This document shows, one piece after another, positions 41,680-52,415 of a stretch of DNA of 64,000 bases. Each line of letters begins with the position of its first letter. The stretch's first letter is position 1. Source of the stretch: Dendrolimus kikuchii (Eukaryota; Arthropoda; Insecta; Lepidoptera; Lasiocampidae); contig CM034415.1 in the NCBI GenBank assembly GCA_019925095.2, positions 4,373,001-4,437,000 on the forward strand. Reading direction: 5' to 3'. Made by a program: the position numbers and the translations under genes. The notes below the pieces were generated by a model. That model saw nothing but the letters and a program-made list of their open reading frames with translations. It was not told where the DNA came from and ran no database searches.

Positions 41680-41719
41680 AAACCTTAACGCCTCTGAACC
41701 GTTGGCTACAGATACTATA

Positions 41720-42232
41720 TCTATATATACATATAATAAAATTGTAGAGCTAATATTTCGGTACAATGAAAAAAAATGCTAAAAACAGAGTCAGGGGGAT
41801 GTAAGAAGTGAAATAGAGCTAATTTAGATTTTTTTCAAATTTTTGTTTCTCTGTTTGTCTGTTTGTTTGTACCTCATCTCCGAAACGACTGGACCGATTT
41901 AAATGAAATTTTGTATGGTGGTAGCTTATATCCCTGGTTAATATATAGGATACTTTTGATCCCGAAAAATTAAAGAGTTCCCGTGGGATAGTTAAAAAAG
42001 CTTGAATTACTTAAACAGCTTATTATACAACTTATGCACCTAATTAAGTATTAATATTGCCGGTATCATCATACAAGAAAAAAAATTATACGTTAAAAAA
42101 CAATTAGGCTATATATCATCACGCTAAGACCAATAGGAGCGGAGCACCAATGAAGAATATTTTAAAATCGGGAGGGCTTTTTAAACTTTTTTTTCACTAT
42201 TCCACGCGGACGAAGTCGCGGGCAGAAGATAG
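41720..42232 (+). mobile_element. Non-autonomous Helitron, 513 bp
   Basis: A|TCTATATATACATATAATA at the start and 'cgcggacgaagtcgcgggca' hairpin then ATAG|T at the end. The first half is shared with 13555-13833, the second half ('aggctatatatcatcacgct') with 19129 and 45488: a composite of two Helitron subfamilies or a longer parent. Confidence 0.75.
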
Positions 42233-42362
42233 TAATATATATATATATATATATTGTACAGTACTATAAAAACAACTATACTGCTAATATTAGATGCATC
42301 AACAAAGTTAAATCAACTTGATGGAAAGTCATACAGCTGAAAGAATACGAAGTTACTCGATG

Positions 42363-42422
42363 TGTATATATTCTTTGTAAATTCTTGACTGTGAATAAAA
42401 TTATCTTATAATAGATTGTATA

Positions 42423-42470
<48 letters not shown>

Positions 42471-42711
42471 TTTATTGTATATATATATTATACTTAGATT
42501 GGCTTGAAGTTAGTTATTATTTAGTTTTGTCCTGTGCTGTTATGGTTTGTTGTAAATATTATGTTTATTGTAGTGTATTAGATTGGCAGAATTTTCTTTT
42601 TCTTTTTAATTTACCGGCCAAAATTCCTTTTTATATCACCTGACTTTTCTATGTACTCGACATTGGCAAAATCAATGCATAAATGGCATTGCAGCCATCA
42701 CCTTAAAAAAA
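42363..42711 (+). mobile_element. Unclassified poly(A) retroposon with 13-bp target-site duplication
   Basis: AAGTTACTCGATG at 42350-42362 and 42712-42724 brackets 349 bp that end in A9. It contains a (TA)n run at 42425-42466 and 'ttaccggccaaaattccttt' near the end. No coding or similarity to the other families here. Sense strand is taken from the poly(A). Confidence 0.8.
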
Positions 42712-42724
42712 AAGTTACTCGATG

Positions 42725-43195
42725 ACGTCGAATGCATCAAGTTCATTTTATATGAATCAACATTCGTCTAAATTGAAAGAAAGAACTGACCGTCTAATAT
42801 GGGATCAATACTGATATTAGACGGATCAACCATACTAAAAGGAGGACTGCGTAGGACTGCATTAAGTCACAAAAATATACCAATAATCTATATATTAATA
42901 CGTGAAGCAAAAACACAGAGAAACCTTTGTACTCCTTTTTACGAAAATTGCGCGGACGGAGGAGTATGAAATTTCGCACACTTATAGTTTATATAGAGAA
43001 GGAGTGCAGAATGCTCATTTTTTTTTAAATTATGCATAAAAAATACATTAAATCAATAAAAAACATTACACACATTACTATGTATTTGACACACACACGC
43101 ATATATACTCTTTTGTTTATTGTTAAAGTCAAATTAACAGTGTAGCCTTGGCGAAATCTGTGATTATAGAAGTTATAGTCTTTGACAATAGAGCC
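42725..43195. other. AT-rich spacer, nothing recognised
   Basis: No gene or repeat boundary identified. Confidence 0.25.
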
Positions 43196-43916
43196 TTAAT
43201 AACACGTCTCTTATTCAGGCTCCTGACATCACCTTCTGCTAGTACACGATCAATTTGATCATGGAAGGTGTGTCGTGGCCGTCCACGACTTCTGCATCCA
43301 CCCACTTTTGCATTGTATATCTGTTTAGTCATTCTTTCCACATGCCCGAACCACTGGAGCATTCCTTTCCTTACCTTCACCCCGACACTCTCTTTCAGAG
43401 CAACTCTCTTTCTTACTTCGGTATTACGAACGCGGTCCGCGAGCGTCACTCCGCAGATTTTGCGCAGTGCTCGCATCACGACCGCGTTTACTTTACTTTC
43501 ATGCTCTCTCTTCCATACCCAACTCTCGCTTCCATAGGTGAGCGTAGGTACTAGCACCGCGTTGTGTATGGCAAGCTGGGCCTTCTGGCTGAGGTTCTTA
43601 ACGCCTAGAAGTTTACCTAACGCTCCATTCACACTATTCCCCAAATTCACTCTTCTTTCTATATCATCGGTGTACCTTCCATCCCTGCTAAAAGCACATC
43701 CCAGATATACAAACTCACTCACTTGCTCCAGCATAACATCATCGACCATTATCCTTGCATTCGTTCTGGTTTCTTCTCTTTCAAACACCATGACCTTTGT
43801 TTTCTTCGCATTGAAATGTAAGCCTCTCGCCTAACAGTCATCTTTCATCATTGTGACTAGTGTTTGCAGTTCTGATGGCGATTCGGCTAAAAGCCGGGCA
43901 TCATCCTTATAAAGTC
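43196..43916 (-). pseudogene. RTE-type LINE: end of RT domain to C-terminal region
   Basis: The longest RTE copy. From the right: 'YKDDARLLAES' (RT catalytic box, Y-K-D-D where F/Y-A-D-D is usual), 'GLHFNAKKTKVMVFERE' with a stop just before it, 'VYLGCAFSRDGRYTDDI', 'LTYGSESWVWKREHES' and 'WFGHVERMTKQ'. The final about 25 codons and tail are missing. Dead by the stop at about 43831 and the truncations. Confidence 0.85.
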
Positions 43917-44502
43917 GCCTTAATAATGTTCACACTTATAATTTAAATCAATTATTATGGTGGTTGCGGACAGAGAGCACCCCCCTGACCCGCCCGCCGG
44001 AGCACATCTACACTCCGCGCCCCGCATACCGCCGACGCCCATAGCTGGCGCGATTAGCAACTAGGCGTCGGACGGAATGCGGGATATAGGAGGTTGAAAA
44101 AACCTGAAAAAACTACTACAATCGGAACAACTCTGAATTCAGCCACTCAGCCATTCATATATTGTACTCAACTCTCTTGCATACTTTGTTCTACTCATTA
44201 AATGTATATTTATAATTTAATAATAATCATACAGTCCATTATTACATCGAGTTTTAATTTCAAAACACAAGAAGCAACTGCCACCAATAATGGTCGAATT
44301 TCGACCACGGGCGACCACTAGTAACAATAAAAGTATATAATCGAATGCCTGCATCAATAAGAGAATTACCTCTCAATCACTTGTAAAGACAATTATTCTC
44401 ATGGCTGGTTGAGGAATGTTTTTATCGGGTATCAAAATTATTTAGTTGGATCAAATGATTTTTTTTTTCAATTACCAACATGTGCTCATAACTCAATATA
44501 TT
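43917..44502. other. Spacer with a GC-rich insert of unknown origin
   Basis: 43975-44095 is GC-rich ('gacccgcccgccggagcaca', 'taccgccgacgcccatagct') and abruptly different from the flanks, with ACGCC/GGCGT partial symmetry. No open frame or family assigned. The rest is AT-rich. Confidence 0.35.
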
Positions 44503-44569
44503 ACATACATACATAACTTCACGCCAGTTCCCTTGCGGGGTAGGCACGAACAACAGAGTGCCATTTAGG
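44503..44569 (-). mobile_element. RTE-type LINE 3' end, 67 bp, with 11-bp target-site duplication
   Basis: CTCAATATATT at 44492-44502 and 44570-44580 brackets only the last about 50 bases and the (CATA)n tail. This is the shortest bracketed copy, showing that the end alone suffices to be copied. Confidence 0.9.
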
Positions 44570-44600
44570 CTCAATATATTCAACAATTAATTATTATTAA

Positions 44601-45330
44601 TCTATACTAATATTATAAAGCTGGAGAGTTTGTTTGTTTGTTTAAACGCGCTAATCTCAGGAACCGCTGGTCCGATTTGAAAAATTCTTTCAGTGTTGAA
44701 TAGTACGTTTATCGAGGAAGGCTATAGGCTATATTAGGCTATATATAAGTCGTGGTAGCGTAATGGCTAGCGCACGCGTCCCAGACTCAGAGGGCGCGGG
44801 TTCGATCCTGGCCGGAACGCATGCACCTCTTAGTCAGTTTTCTGATCTAATGTGCATATTGTTACAATTACCATGTGCTAACAACGGTGAAGGAAAACAT
44901 CGTGATGCAACCTGCACATCGACATAACCGATGTGTCAAACCTCCCAAGCCGCCTTGGACAAGCGTGGCGGGTATACTGTCTGTTCCCCCTATAATGGGA
45001 GGCCCGAGCTCAGCAGTGGGACATTAATGGGCTGATATTATTATTATATTATTATTATAAGCTATATTATATTTTCAAAAAATTAAGGATCCTTACTGAA
45101 AGTCCAATAATGTAACCCAAGGTGTAAAAAAATGACCCGAAAAAATCCTTACACGGCGTGCGCTGCGAAAACTATTGATTATAGAACAAAATAATGTATT
45201 ACCACTTAGCAGAACATATAATTGTCTACAAAAAATATCGCGTAACCATATGTCTAACTATTGTAGTTATCTCACAATAAGTGTTTTCTTTTATTTTTTT
45301 AAATAATTAAAATGCCGTCGCCTCATAAAC
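44601..45330 (+). mobile_element. Helitron interrupted by SINE-B
   Basis: Starts A|TCTATACTAATATTATAAAG, 'gctaatctcaggaaccgctg'. SINE-B enters at 44747, and the body resumes with 'gatccttactgaaagtccaa' and 'cttacacggcgtgcgctgcg'. The 3' end is not resolved; it may reach the terminus at 45710. Confidence 0.65.
44747..45058 (+). mobile_element. SINE-B (tRNA-headed), complete copy
   Basis: Head 'gtcgtggtagcgtaatggct ... gggttcgatcctggccggaa', body 'ggtgaaggaaaacatcgtga', 'ccgccttggacaagcgtggc', and (ATT)n tail. About 310 bp; the reference for the nested copy at 37475. Confidence 0.88.
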
Positions 45331-45487
45331 TCTTTATTCTGTATCTTGGTATTAATCCTTATCAAAATAAATTACTCCATATTCAAGACGAATTCAATAC
45401 CTTTCTAGAAGTTTTTGAATCATTCAATTCGGACGTTTCATTCAAAAGATATCGCGATATTTAAAATGTAAGTATTAGCGTTGTAGT

Positions 45488-45710
45488 CAAATATACTAAT
45501 ATATTGTTTGATTGAACGCGCTAATTTCAGGAACTCCTGGTCTGATTTGGAAAATTCTTTCAGTGTTGGATAGCCCATTTATCGAGGAAGGCTATATGCT
45601 ATATATCATCACGCTAAGACCAATAAGAGCGCAGCACTAATGAAGAATGTTTCAAAATCGGAGGGTTTTGAAAGCAAATTTCACGCGGACGATGTCGCGG
45701 GCACAGATAG
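45488..45710 (+). mobile_element. Helitron 3' part
   Basis: 'gaacgcgctaatttcaggaa', 'ggctatatgctatatatcat', 'ttcacgcggacgatgtcgcg' and the end 'GATAG|TT'. No 5' TC start is visible, so it is either truncated or the second part of the element at 44601. Confidence 0.7.
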
Positions 45711-45825
45711 TTATTAATAAAGTTGACATTCCTCAAATATATAATTGTATTAAACTTGTCACAAAGGTGATAAAATTGTGCAACAAATTGTAATCATCAT
45801 ACACGACTATTAAATAAAAATATAT

Positions 45826-46315
45826 TGTTACGAGTCGCGAGACTCGAATTAAAATGCCGTTGGAATTATTAGAGAGTTTATTAGAACTATACAAACACGT
45901 AGAACACAGGTACAAATATAACCGAACATAACAAGTCCAAACGTAATGCAGAAAGTCGTAATTCAATAACACGTGCAAAGTCCGTCACTAAATAGATCAC
46001 CGAATGTACACAAGTCTCGCCTTGAACGTGGTTCTCGCTCGACTGCCTTGTCCCTCAATCGAGGCATTGCTTTATACTGCACAGATGCAATATGTCTGCC
46101 CGGCCGCGTGACCGAATTTCCTAGAATCAGTTTGTACTTTAAATCCGACACACCTGGCTAATGACAGCTATAAAAGATTCATAATGGGTTGTTTTCTAAT
46201 CACAAATTTTAAACACAAAGTAAACAAAAGAAGTCGAAATGCCGAAAGGTAATAAAATGTGTTTCTACAGGTATGAAGGTGTGAATTTGTCTTTGTCGGC
46301 GTCTAGGTCGTAACA
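45826..46315. mobile_element. Solo LTR with 4-bp target-site duplication
   Basis: Begins TGTTACGA and ends TCGTAACA (8-bp inverted termini, TG...CA) and is flanked by ATAT on both sides. 490 bp. 'gacagctataaaagattcat' near 46168 is a TATA-box-like promoter in the U3 position, favouring plus orientation. No internal region. A degraded relative is at 49470-50155. Confidence 0.75.
46168..46176 (+). promoter_or_regulatory. Candidate TATA box of the solo LTR
   Basis: CTATAAAAG about 145 bp before the LTR end, the usual place for the U3/R promoter of an LTR element. Inferred from position and sequence only. Confidence 0.4.
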
Positions 46316-46353
46316 ATATGATATTTATAAACCATATTAGTTTTTAAGAAAAT

Positions 46354-46704
46354 TTGTATGCCAGTAAATGGCGAAACATGTTTTCACCATGTCACAAGAC
46401 CTTGTTATCCATGTCTCATACAAATAAAGATTTAATTTCAAAACAATTTGACTACAGATTTATAACTGCACGAATACGACGTTATTCAATGACGTTAAAT
46501 GACACAAGTTTATGTATACGGATCACTTTGGTTGACTCATCCAAATTGAAACACAGAAATGAACCGTCTAATATAGGCTTAAGCAAAGAATTCAATCATA
46601 ACACCAAGCCGTTAAAAAAAAGAAAAAAGCTATTCGAAAAACGAACAAGGCTTGAAATAAAGAAATCTATCACTCAAAAAAGTTTTTTTTCTAATAAGAA
46701 TTAA
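46354..46704 (+). CDS. Hypothetical 116-codon open frame, Lys/Arg-rich
   Basis: Not recognised. The C-terminal half is strongly basic (KPLKKRKKLFEKRTR), with no zinc finger or membrane segment. It lies between a solo LTR and an AT-rich stretch. Codon content simply follows local base composition, so it may be chance; an unannotated exon is possible. Confidence 0.15.
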   Translation: MYASKWRNMFSPCHKTLLSMSHTNKDLISKQFDYRFITARIRRYSMTLNDTSLCIRITLVDSSKLKHRNEPSNIGLSKEFNHNTKPLKKRKKLFEKRTRLEIKKSITQKSFFSNKN

Positions 46705-48564
46705 TGATGCATCGACATTAAATTACAAATATATTCATACCGTTAATATATAAGATAATAGTCCCTATTTTCCACATAATAAGGATCTTTATAGCTTAAA
46801 AATTAATTTATAAAATGTATATTGATACCTGGTACTAAATAATAAATGAATTTTGTAATAAATCTTTTTAGTTGTAATCTTTTAATGAATGGATAGCCTT
46901 AGTGTAGTATGTATGACGGAACGTTAACGTTTTTTAAATTTGTTAGCGGTCTCGAAGTTTAAAAACATGACTTTAATATTATAATCAATTACTTAAGTAA
47001 TCTATAGCAATAAAGGAATCAACAATAACTCTTCTCTGATTTTTTAAAATATGGCTTCCCACATATTTGAAATACACACAAATTTCACAGCGGAGCAGAG
47101 GTATTATAGTATATATAATCTGTGCGTCTAATTCGCAAATGTCATCAATCGCCGCCATTAAAGTACAGTCGTGTACAAAGTACAAATTGGATTATAGACA
47201 TATCAATTTGCGTGCGGAGTGCCAGTGTCATGTCGGAGTTGAGGGGTCCACCGAAGTGTATACAGGCGACTGGAAAAGTGTTAATTGTTGCAATGATTGA
47301 AAATCTGTCGTGGAAAAATACATAGACGGCACATGTTTTTGGAATTGGCCACCTACATATACAATATTTAAAAAGTAATTACAATATTTGAAAATGGAAC
47401 ACTTTGGCTGTAGATTAGAGGGGATGTTTTATCTGACTGTCACTTGTTTTTATATTTAGGCGTAATTTTAGATATTGCATATCTATATCACTATGATTTT
47501 AACTCGTGAAAATGTTCGTAGTAAGATTGTTTTACTGTTGTTGGAATCTCCAACAAACAGTTTTTATTTATTTGGTGTGGCATAGTAGTTAGTTACTGGC
47601 CGCCAAATATACTAAATGTTTGAATTTAGAACATACATGTTCTTTTGTTTTTTTTATCTGTATATTTTTCCCTCCATTATTATTAAAATCGTCGTTATAT
47701 TCCGCACGTGCAGTTTTCATTTATAATTAAAATATTTACAGTCCACAACAAATTAATAGTTAAATAAGTGTTTACCAACTATTTAAAGTGTAATTAGACA
47801 GCTGAACAGAGTATCACTCAGCTTCAAACTGCTTTTGGCGATGAAGCACCATACAATACTACTATTATAGCAGGTTTGCAGAATTCAAATGCAGAATTCC
47901 ACCGCTGTGAACAAAAAAAACATCGATGCTATGTACAGTATGGTCGAAACAGATAGTCATGTGACTACCATAAGATTCTTACCATATTCATACCAAAAGA
48001 ATCTTTAGGCATAGGTATGAGCTAAATACAACCAATCTTACACAAACATTTTTGTGTGAAAAAGCTGTACGAAGCTAAAATTCATTTGAAATCTTATAAG
48101 TTTTACTTAAATTGAAAGTTAATACTAACGGGTAAAGAGAAATGTGTTTTATTTCGAAATAAATGAGGTTTAATTTTACGTGTTTATCTATTTCTAGTGT
48201 CACTTTCCTGTTTATATATTTTCAAATCCAACTATTCTAAAGAAGTTTCACTTCAACAAAACATGAAGTAGTACCACTAAAAAAAGGACCTCACGGAGAC
48301 ACCATCCAAACACTACGAATGAATATTCCGCACGACTGTACCATCAATAATAGTATTTCGCTACTTAAAAGTACGCCGTTCGCAAAACTAATGCGTTAAA
48401 TGAACCGCGAATGGTCGGAACTATTAAAAGAATAACATTGGGGCTATATTTATAATGGAAACCGAATGTTTAATGTAGTGAAATAGAATAAGCAATGCGA
48501 CACCACAATGTTAGTCACCAAAATTATTAAAGTACTGGAATTACTTCACTATTAGTGTTTTCTT
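46705..48564. other. AT-rich spacer with one dispersed-repeat scrap
   Basis: No gene is supported; short frames around 47067-47325 lack motifs. About 48175-48290 ('tctagtgtcactttcctgtt', 'taaagaagtttcacttcaac') recurs inverted at 59155-59285 (family K). 'gaacgttaacgtt' near 46919 is a palindrome. Confidence 0.3.
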
Positions 48565-48880
48565 GAGTTTTTTGCGGGAACTGAAAGGAGACGTTGTGCT
48601 GTGCAGTTTTATTTTCTAAAAATGTGTAATATTACTCTAAAATTAACAATAGTTGTAGGATATTGATAGTTTTTGAGTAGTAATTGTGTGTTTTGTGAGA
48701 AATGTGAACTGTATAGTCAAATGTGGCCTTTTGAGTTTTCACAAGAACTCCGTTGAATGGCGTTAGTTGTAGCCTACAATACAATTGCGCGACTATTATA
48801 CGAAGACTTAAACATCAGAATTGGCTGTATGGACTAAAGATTCCTTTGCCTGCCTTTATGGCGAATACAACTACTACTAC
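48565..48880 (+). mobile_element. SINE-C, tail type 2, with 12-bp target-site duplication
   Basis: TAGTGTTTTCTT at 48553-48564 and 48881-48892 defines 316 bp from 'gagttttttgcgggaactga' to (CTA)n. The first about 225 bases match the type-1 copy at 41410; the last 90 ('gaagacttaaacatcagaat', 'gcctttatggcgaatacaac') do not. Reference copy for tail type 2. Confidence 0.92.
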
Positions 48881-48892
48881 TAGTGTTTTCTT

Positions 48893-49228
48893 TATTTCCT
48901 AGCAATGAATTATTCAAATGACATTACTGCCATCTATACGTCGGACCAGTGAAACTTCTTGCTAATCTTTATTGCATTGGGACGCGTCTAGCCGCAGATT
49001 GCGGTAATTGTACTCAACTGCATCAATGAGTAGTTTAATCTTCTTTGTTCCATGCTCTCCTGGTAGTGCTGTATTATTTCACGATATCTTTTCTTGTTTA
49101 TTTTTTTATCTATCTGATAGACTGTTTAAATATAAAATTGAAACTAAATATATTATGGCTATGGATACATATGTATGGCTGCCGGGGTTGAGATTTTGAA
49201 GCAACTTTGGAGCCATAGGAACGTGTGG
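48893..49228. other. Spacer, nothing recognised
   Basis: No coding exon or repeat boundary seen. Confidence 0.25.
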
Positions 49229-49469
49229 TTTTTTTTTTCGAGGCAGGGGAAATACATTTCGTACACTATTGGGTCCTTTACTGGGATTAGACCAAAGCAA
49301 TGAGAGTTATCCACTGAAGATAGAATAGATAACAGAGTCGATTGCCGGCATGTGTGGGGACTCAGCAAGGTGCGGTCCTCTCCGTGTGGAGAGGTAACCC
49401 ATATGTTAATATGAGTAATATCCCACTAAAACCACCTTCCTCCCACGTGCCCCGCGCTCATGGTAGGAA
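49229..49469 (-). mobile_element. R1-clade-related LINE 3' end
   Basis: Poly(T) then 'cgaggcaggggaaatacatt', 'ctttactgggattagaccaa' and 'accttcctcccacgtgcccc'. Close to 34925-35290; its terminal part also resembles 22361-22420. 5'-truncated, non-coding, fused on the right to LTR-derived sequence. Confidence 0.7.
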
Positions 49470-50155
49470 GACACGTATAACACAGGTACAAATATAACCG
49501 AACACAACAAATCCAAACGCAATGCAGAAGGTCGTAATTCAATAAAATGCGCAAAGTCCATCACTAATAGAATCTTGAATGTACACACGTCTCGCTTTGA
49601 TCGTGGTTCTCGTTCGGCTGCCTCATCTCCCCATCAGGTCATCGTTTTATAATACCTACAAATACAAATGTGCCCGTATCGTATTCGACGTAATTCGTAA
49701 CACCTCGCTAATAATTCGGCCGCAAGCGGCCATAAACGAGTACGATAAAACAATGTTTGTAATGCTGTACTCTAGAAACGTATGCCAATAAATAAGTAAA
49801 GAAAAGAAGACGATCATAAAAGAAAACAAAATTAAAATTAAATAATTAAAATTAACAAGTTGGCGGTAGGCTAAATAAAACTTTAACAATATTCGTTGAC
49901 ACTTGACATCTTTGTCTTCCGTGATCACGGCTACTGAAAAGTGGCCGAAACGTCGGAAAAACCAAAATCAAATAAAATTACCGCGCTTAAAACCGTTAAA
50001 ACGTAGTTTTATTATGTATACAAGTCGCGAAAACTTAAGAAAATATTATAGTATTACAATTAGTTCAAATGCCGACAGATAATAAAATGTGTTTTTACAG
50101 ATATGCAGGTAGAATTTGTTTTTGTCGGAACCTAAGTTGTAACAATAGTGTAGTT
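49470..50155. mobile_element. Degraded LTR related to the solo LTR, with a family-E insertion
   Basis: 49470-49640 matches 45890-46060 ('caggtacaaatataaccgaa', 'gcagaaggtcgtaattcaat') and 50065-50155 matches 46240-46315 to the terminal 'gttgtaacaa'. Between them lies family E (49800-50050). The 5' terminus is lost. Confidence 0.65.
49800..50050 (+). mobile_element. Family-E repeat (possible Penelope-like element end), copy 2
   Basis: Holds 'gacatctttgtcttccgtga', the CCGTGATCACGG palindrome, the hammerhead-like 'ctgaaaagtggccgaaacgt' at 49934 and 'ttaccgcgcttaaaaccgtt'. It is the best-preserved copy here. Confidence 0.5.
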
Positions 50156-50355
50156 TAATTTTAGTTTATATTCATTTATTTAGAACTTAGTTTATTTTTA
50201 ATGATTTGTATGTAGCTGTATATTAAATTGTAGTATAATTAAATTAAAAAGGTTTTAGTCTGCTGTTCTAGAAAATTGTTACTTTTTGCTATTTAGTTTG
50301 AATGAAAGTTCTTAGAAAATCAAAAACTGAGCAAACTAGCAAGTTATTATTTTTA
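50156..50355. other. AT-rich segment including the 3' flank of the mariner
   Basis: 'gtttaattttagtttatatt' near 50152 resembles RLE-LINE 3' UTRs but no coding confirms it. The mariner terminal repeat should lie in 50280-50355, but I could not match it to the other end. Confidence 0.3.
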
Positions 50356-51408
50356 TTATATCTTTTCAAAATAGTTTCCGTTCACATCAATATATCGCTG
50401 CATTCGATAGAACCACCGAGAAAAGCACTTTGCCCACTCATCCTTAGGGGTCTCTTCGATGGCCTTCTGGAACGCAGCCACTGCTTCCTTGGCGTCCATA
50501 AAATGTTTTCCTCGAAGTTTTTATTTTATTTTCGGGAATAAATAAAAATCGCAAGGTGCGAGGTCGGGGCTAAATGGCGGGTGACCCAGCAATTCCACGT
50601 CTGACGACGCCAAATAGTCGATCGTTCGCCCGGCGGTGTGCGAGGAGGCGTTGTCGTGGTGAAGGAGGATCCCACTGCGAGGTCGTTTCTCTCAAACTTT
50701 TTCCAAGACAAGTGGCAAACATTTCTTAGTATACCACTCTGCAGTAACTGACTTTTGATCTTCTAAAACAATTGTCGCATAATGACCGGTCCTTCCGAAG
50801 AATGAGGCCACCATATTTTTTCCTACACTTCGACCTCTCTTTAATTTAGTTGCCAACTTCTCGGAAGGAAACACCCACTGAGCAGATTGTCTTTTGGTTT
50901 CCGGATCATAGCAATAAATCCAGCTTTCGTCACCCGTAAGTATGTCGAACACAGCTTTTGAGTCACCTCAGTTAAATCTTTGTACCATTTCACGGCACCA
51001 ATCAACACGACGGAGTTTTTGGGCCTCAGTCAAATAATGAGGTATCCACCGGGCACAAAGCTCCCTAACGGCTAAATGTTTGTGGAGGATTTTGTGCACT
51101 TGAGTCATACCGATGCCTAAACTTGTCCGAATCTGCTGATAGGTTACTCTTGGATCAGTCTCTATCATACACCGCACAATACTGATGTTATCTTCAGTCG
51201 TCGCCGTAGAAGGCCGTCCCTCACGCAGAGCATCGTTGAGATTGGTGCGACCACGTTTAAACTAATTAAACCAGTTATAAACAGTGGCCCGAGAAGGGGC
51301 TTCATCGTGAAAGGCCAATCGAAGTCTGTCATAACATTCTTGTTGACTTAAATGACATCGAAAGTCATAAAAAATCATAGTACGAAAATTTTCTCGCGTT
51401 AAATTCAT
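50356..51408 (-). pseudogene. Mariner transposase, 350 codons, four nonsense codons, no frameshift
   Basis: Cut-and-paste transposase of the mariner family. The frame is continuous over the family's usual length from ATG (51408) to TAA (50356). It contains an N-terminal helix-turn-helix region ('RATVYNWF', 'VTYQQIRTSLGIGMTQVHK'), 'GDESWIYCYDPETKRQSAQW' and 'HHDNASSH'. The catalytic triad is intact as D160, D252, D287, a D34D spacing. Stops interrupt at codons 49 (TAG), 147 (TGA), 239 (TGA) and 296 (TAA). It is inactive unless read through; base changes without indels suggest moderate age. Terminal repeats were not located. Confidence 0.93.
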
Positions 51409-51585
51409 ACTGGCGTGACACAGACAAATTTCAATTTGCCGCCAAATCGTAAAACAAAAGACAAATGAACGAAATTAGTACTCAATAATATTAGCAAAGA
51501 GTTCTATTTTTAAAATTGAAACTTATTTTTTTATTATATTCTTTAAAAGTGGCCCGTTCTAAAAACTATCAGTGTAGCCCTACAA

Positions 51586-51616
51586 AATTGTATTCTTTCT
51601 CCGTTCGTGCACGGAT
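51586..51616 (-). mobile_element. SINE-A 5' end scrap
   Basis: Only 'aaattgtattctttctccgt' and 'gcacggata' of the family remain, right of the mariner. It may be a relic of the sequence the mariner entered. Confidence 0.6.
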
Positions 51617-51849
51617 AATAATATTTATTATATAATTTATATTTCAGTAGAAACTTGATTGATATAATATATTAATTTTGTGTTTTATATTTAAGAATAT
51701 TAATTACTGTATGTTTCTCAAATAAATTAAATAAAATAAAAAAAGTGTAAATTAAATTCGACACACAAATCTGAGTAATATTCCAACTCAGTACTTAGGA
51801 TAATTTAGTCCCTATAAATTACATAATTAAAGTGGGATAGACGAATATA

Positions 51850-52090
51850 GCCAAAAGATGGTGCGACGGTCTACTTTCCTCTATTTCTATGCCGCCGCCG
51901 TTGCAATTTACTACCAAATACATTGTCTTCATAGAGCGCGAACAAAGTTTTATTATGAGATGCTCGATAAACGTGGTATAGGATGCCTTACAGACCGATG
52001 GACTGATGACCGGTGGAGATATATGGCGCAGACTTCAGGAGGCCTACACCCAGCAGCTGACATTAACTGGCTGAAGAACATACTATGATT
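51850..52090 (+). pseudogene. LINE C-terminal remnant with a frameshift
   Basis: 'RGIGCLTDRWTDD' in one frame continues as 'WRRLQEAYTQQLTLTG' and a stop in another, a C-terminal pattern of RTE-like polymerases. It differs from the abundant RTE family in this window. Confidence 0.55.
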
Positions 52091-52354
52091 TAACCGTTCT
52101 GAACGCGGTATTTGATTTTTATTTCCTCATTTCGGAAACACCTTCTCACATACCCTTGCCATATACGAGGGCATATAAAACACTTGTTGTTTATGATTTA
52201 AATTTCATTTTTGATTTATTAGATTTTTTATTGTTATTATTTCTTTTTTGTTTTAGGTAACTTTTTTCTCGGTACCTTTGTTTCGTTGCTAATGTTTGTT
52301 TTGTTACCTAGCTGTTTTTTTTTTACTGGAAACAAGTTTATTGTTTATTTACTT

Positions 52355-52415
52355 TGCAGGAGCCATGATCACGGAAGCCAAAGATGTCAAATGTAAAACG
52401 TAAGTAGTTTTAATT
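52355..52415 (-). mobile_element. Family-E scrap
   Basis: 'gccatgatcacggaagccaa' and 'gatgtcaaatg' match the minus strand of 49905-49932; nothing more of the family is present. Confidence 0.4.

Noticed and set aside
46354..47325. Host exons at 46354-46704 and 47067-47325
   Set aside because: No domain, splice signals or composition shift supports them; the first is listed only as a low-confidence hypothetical frame.
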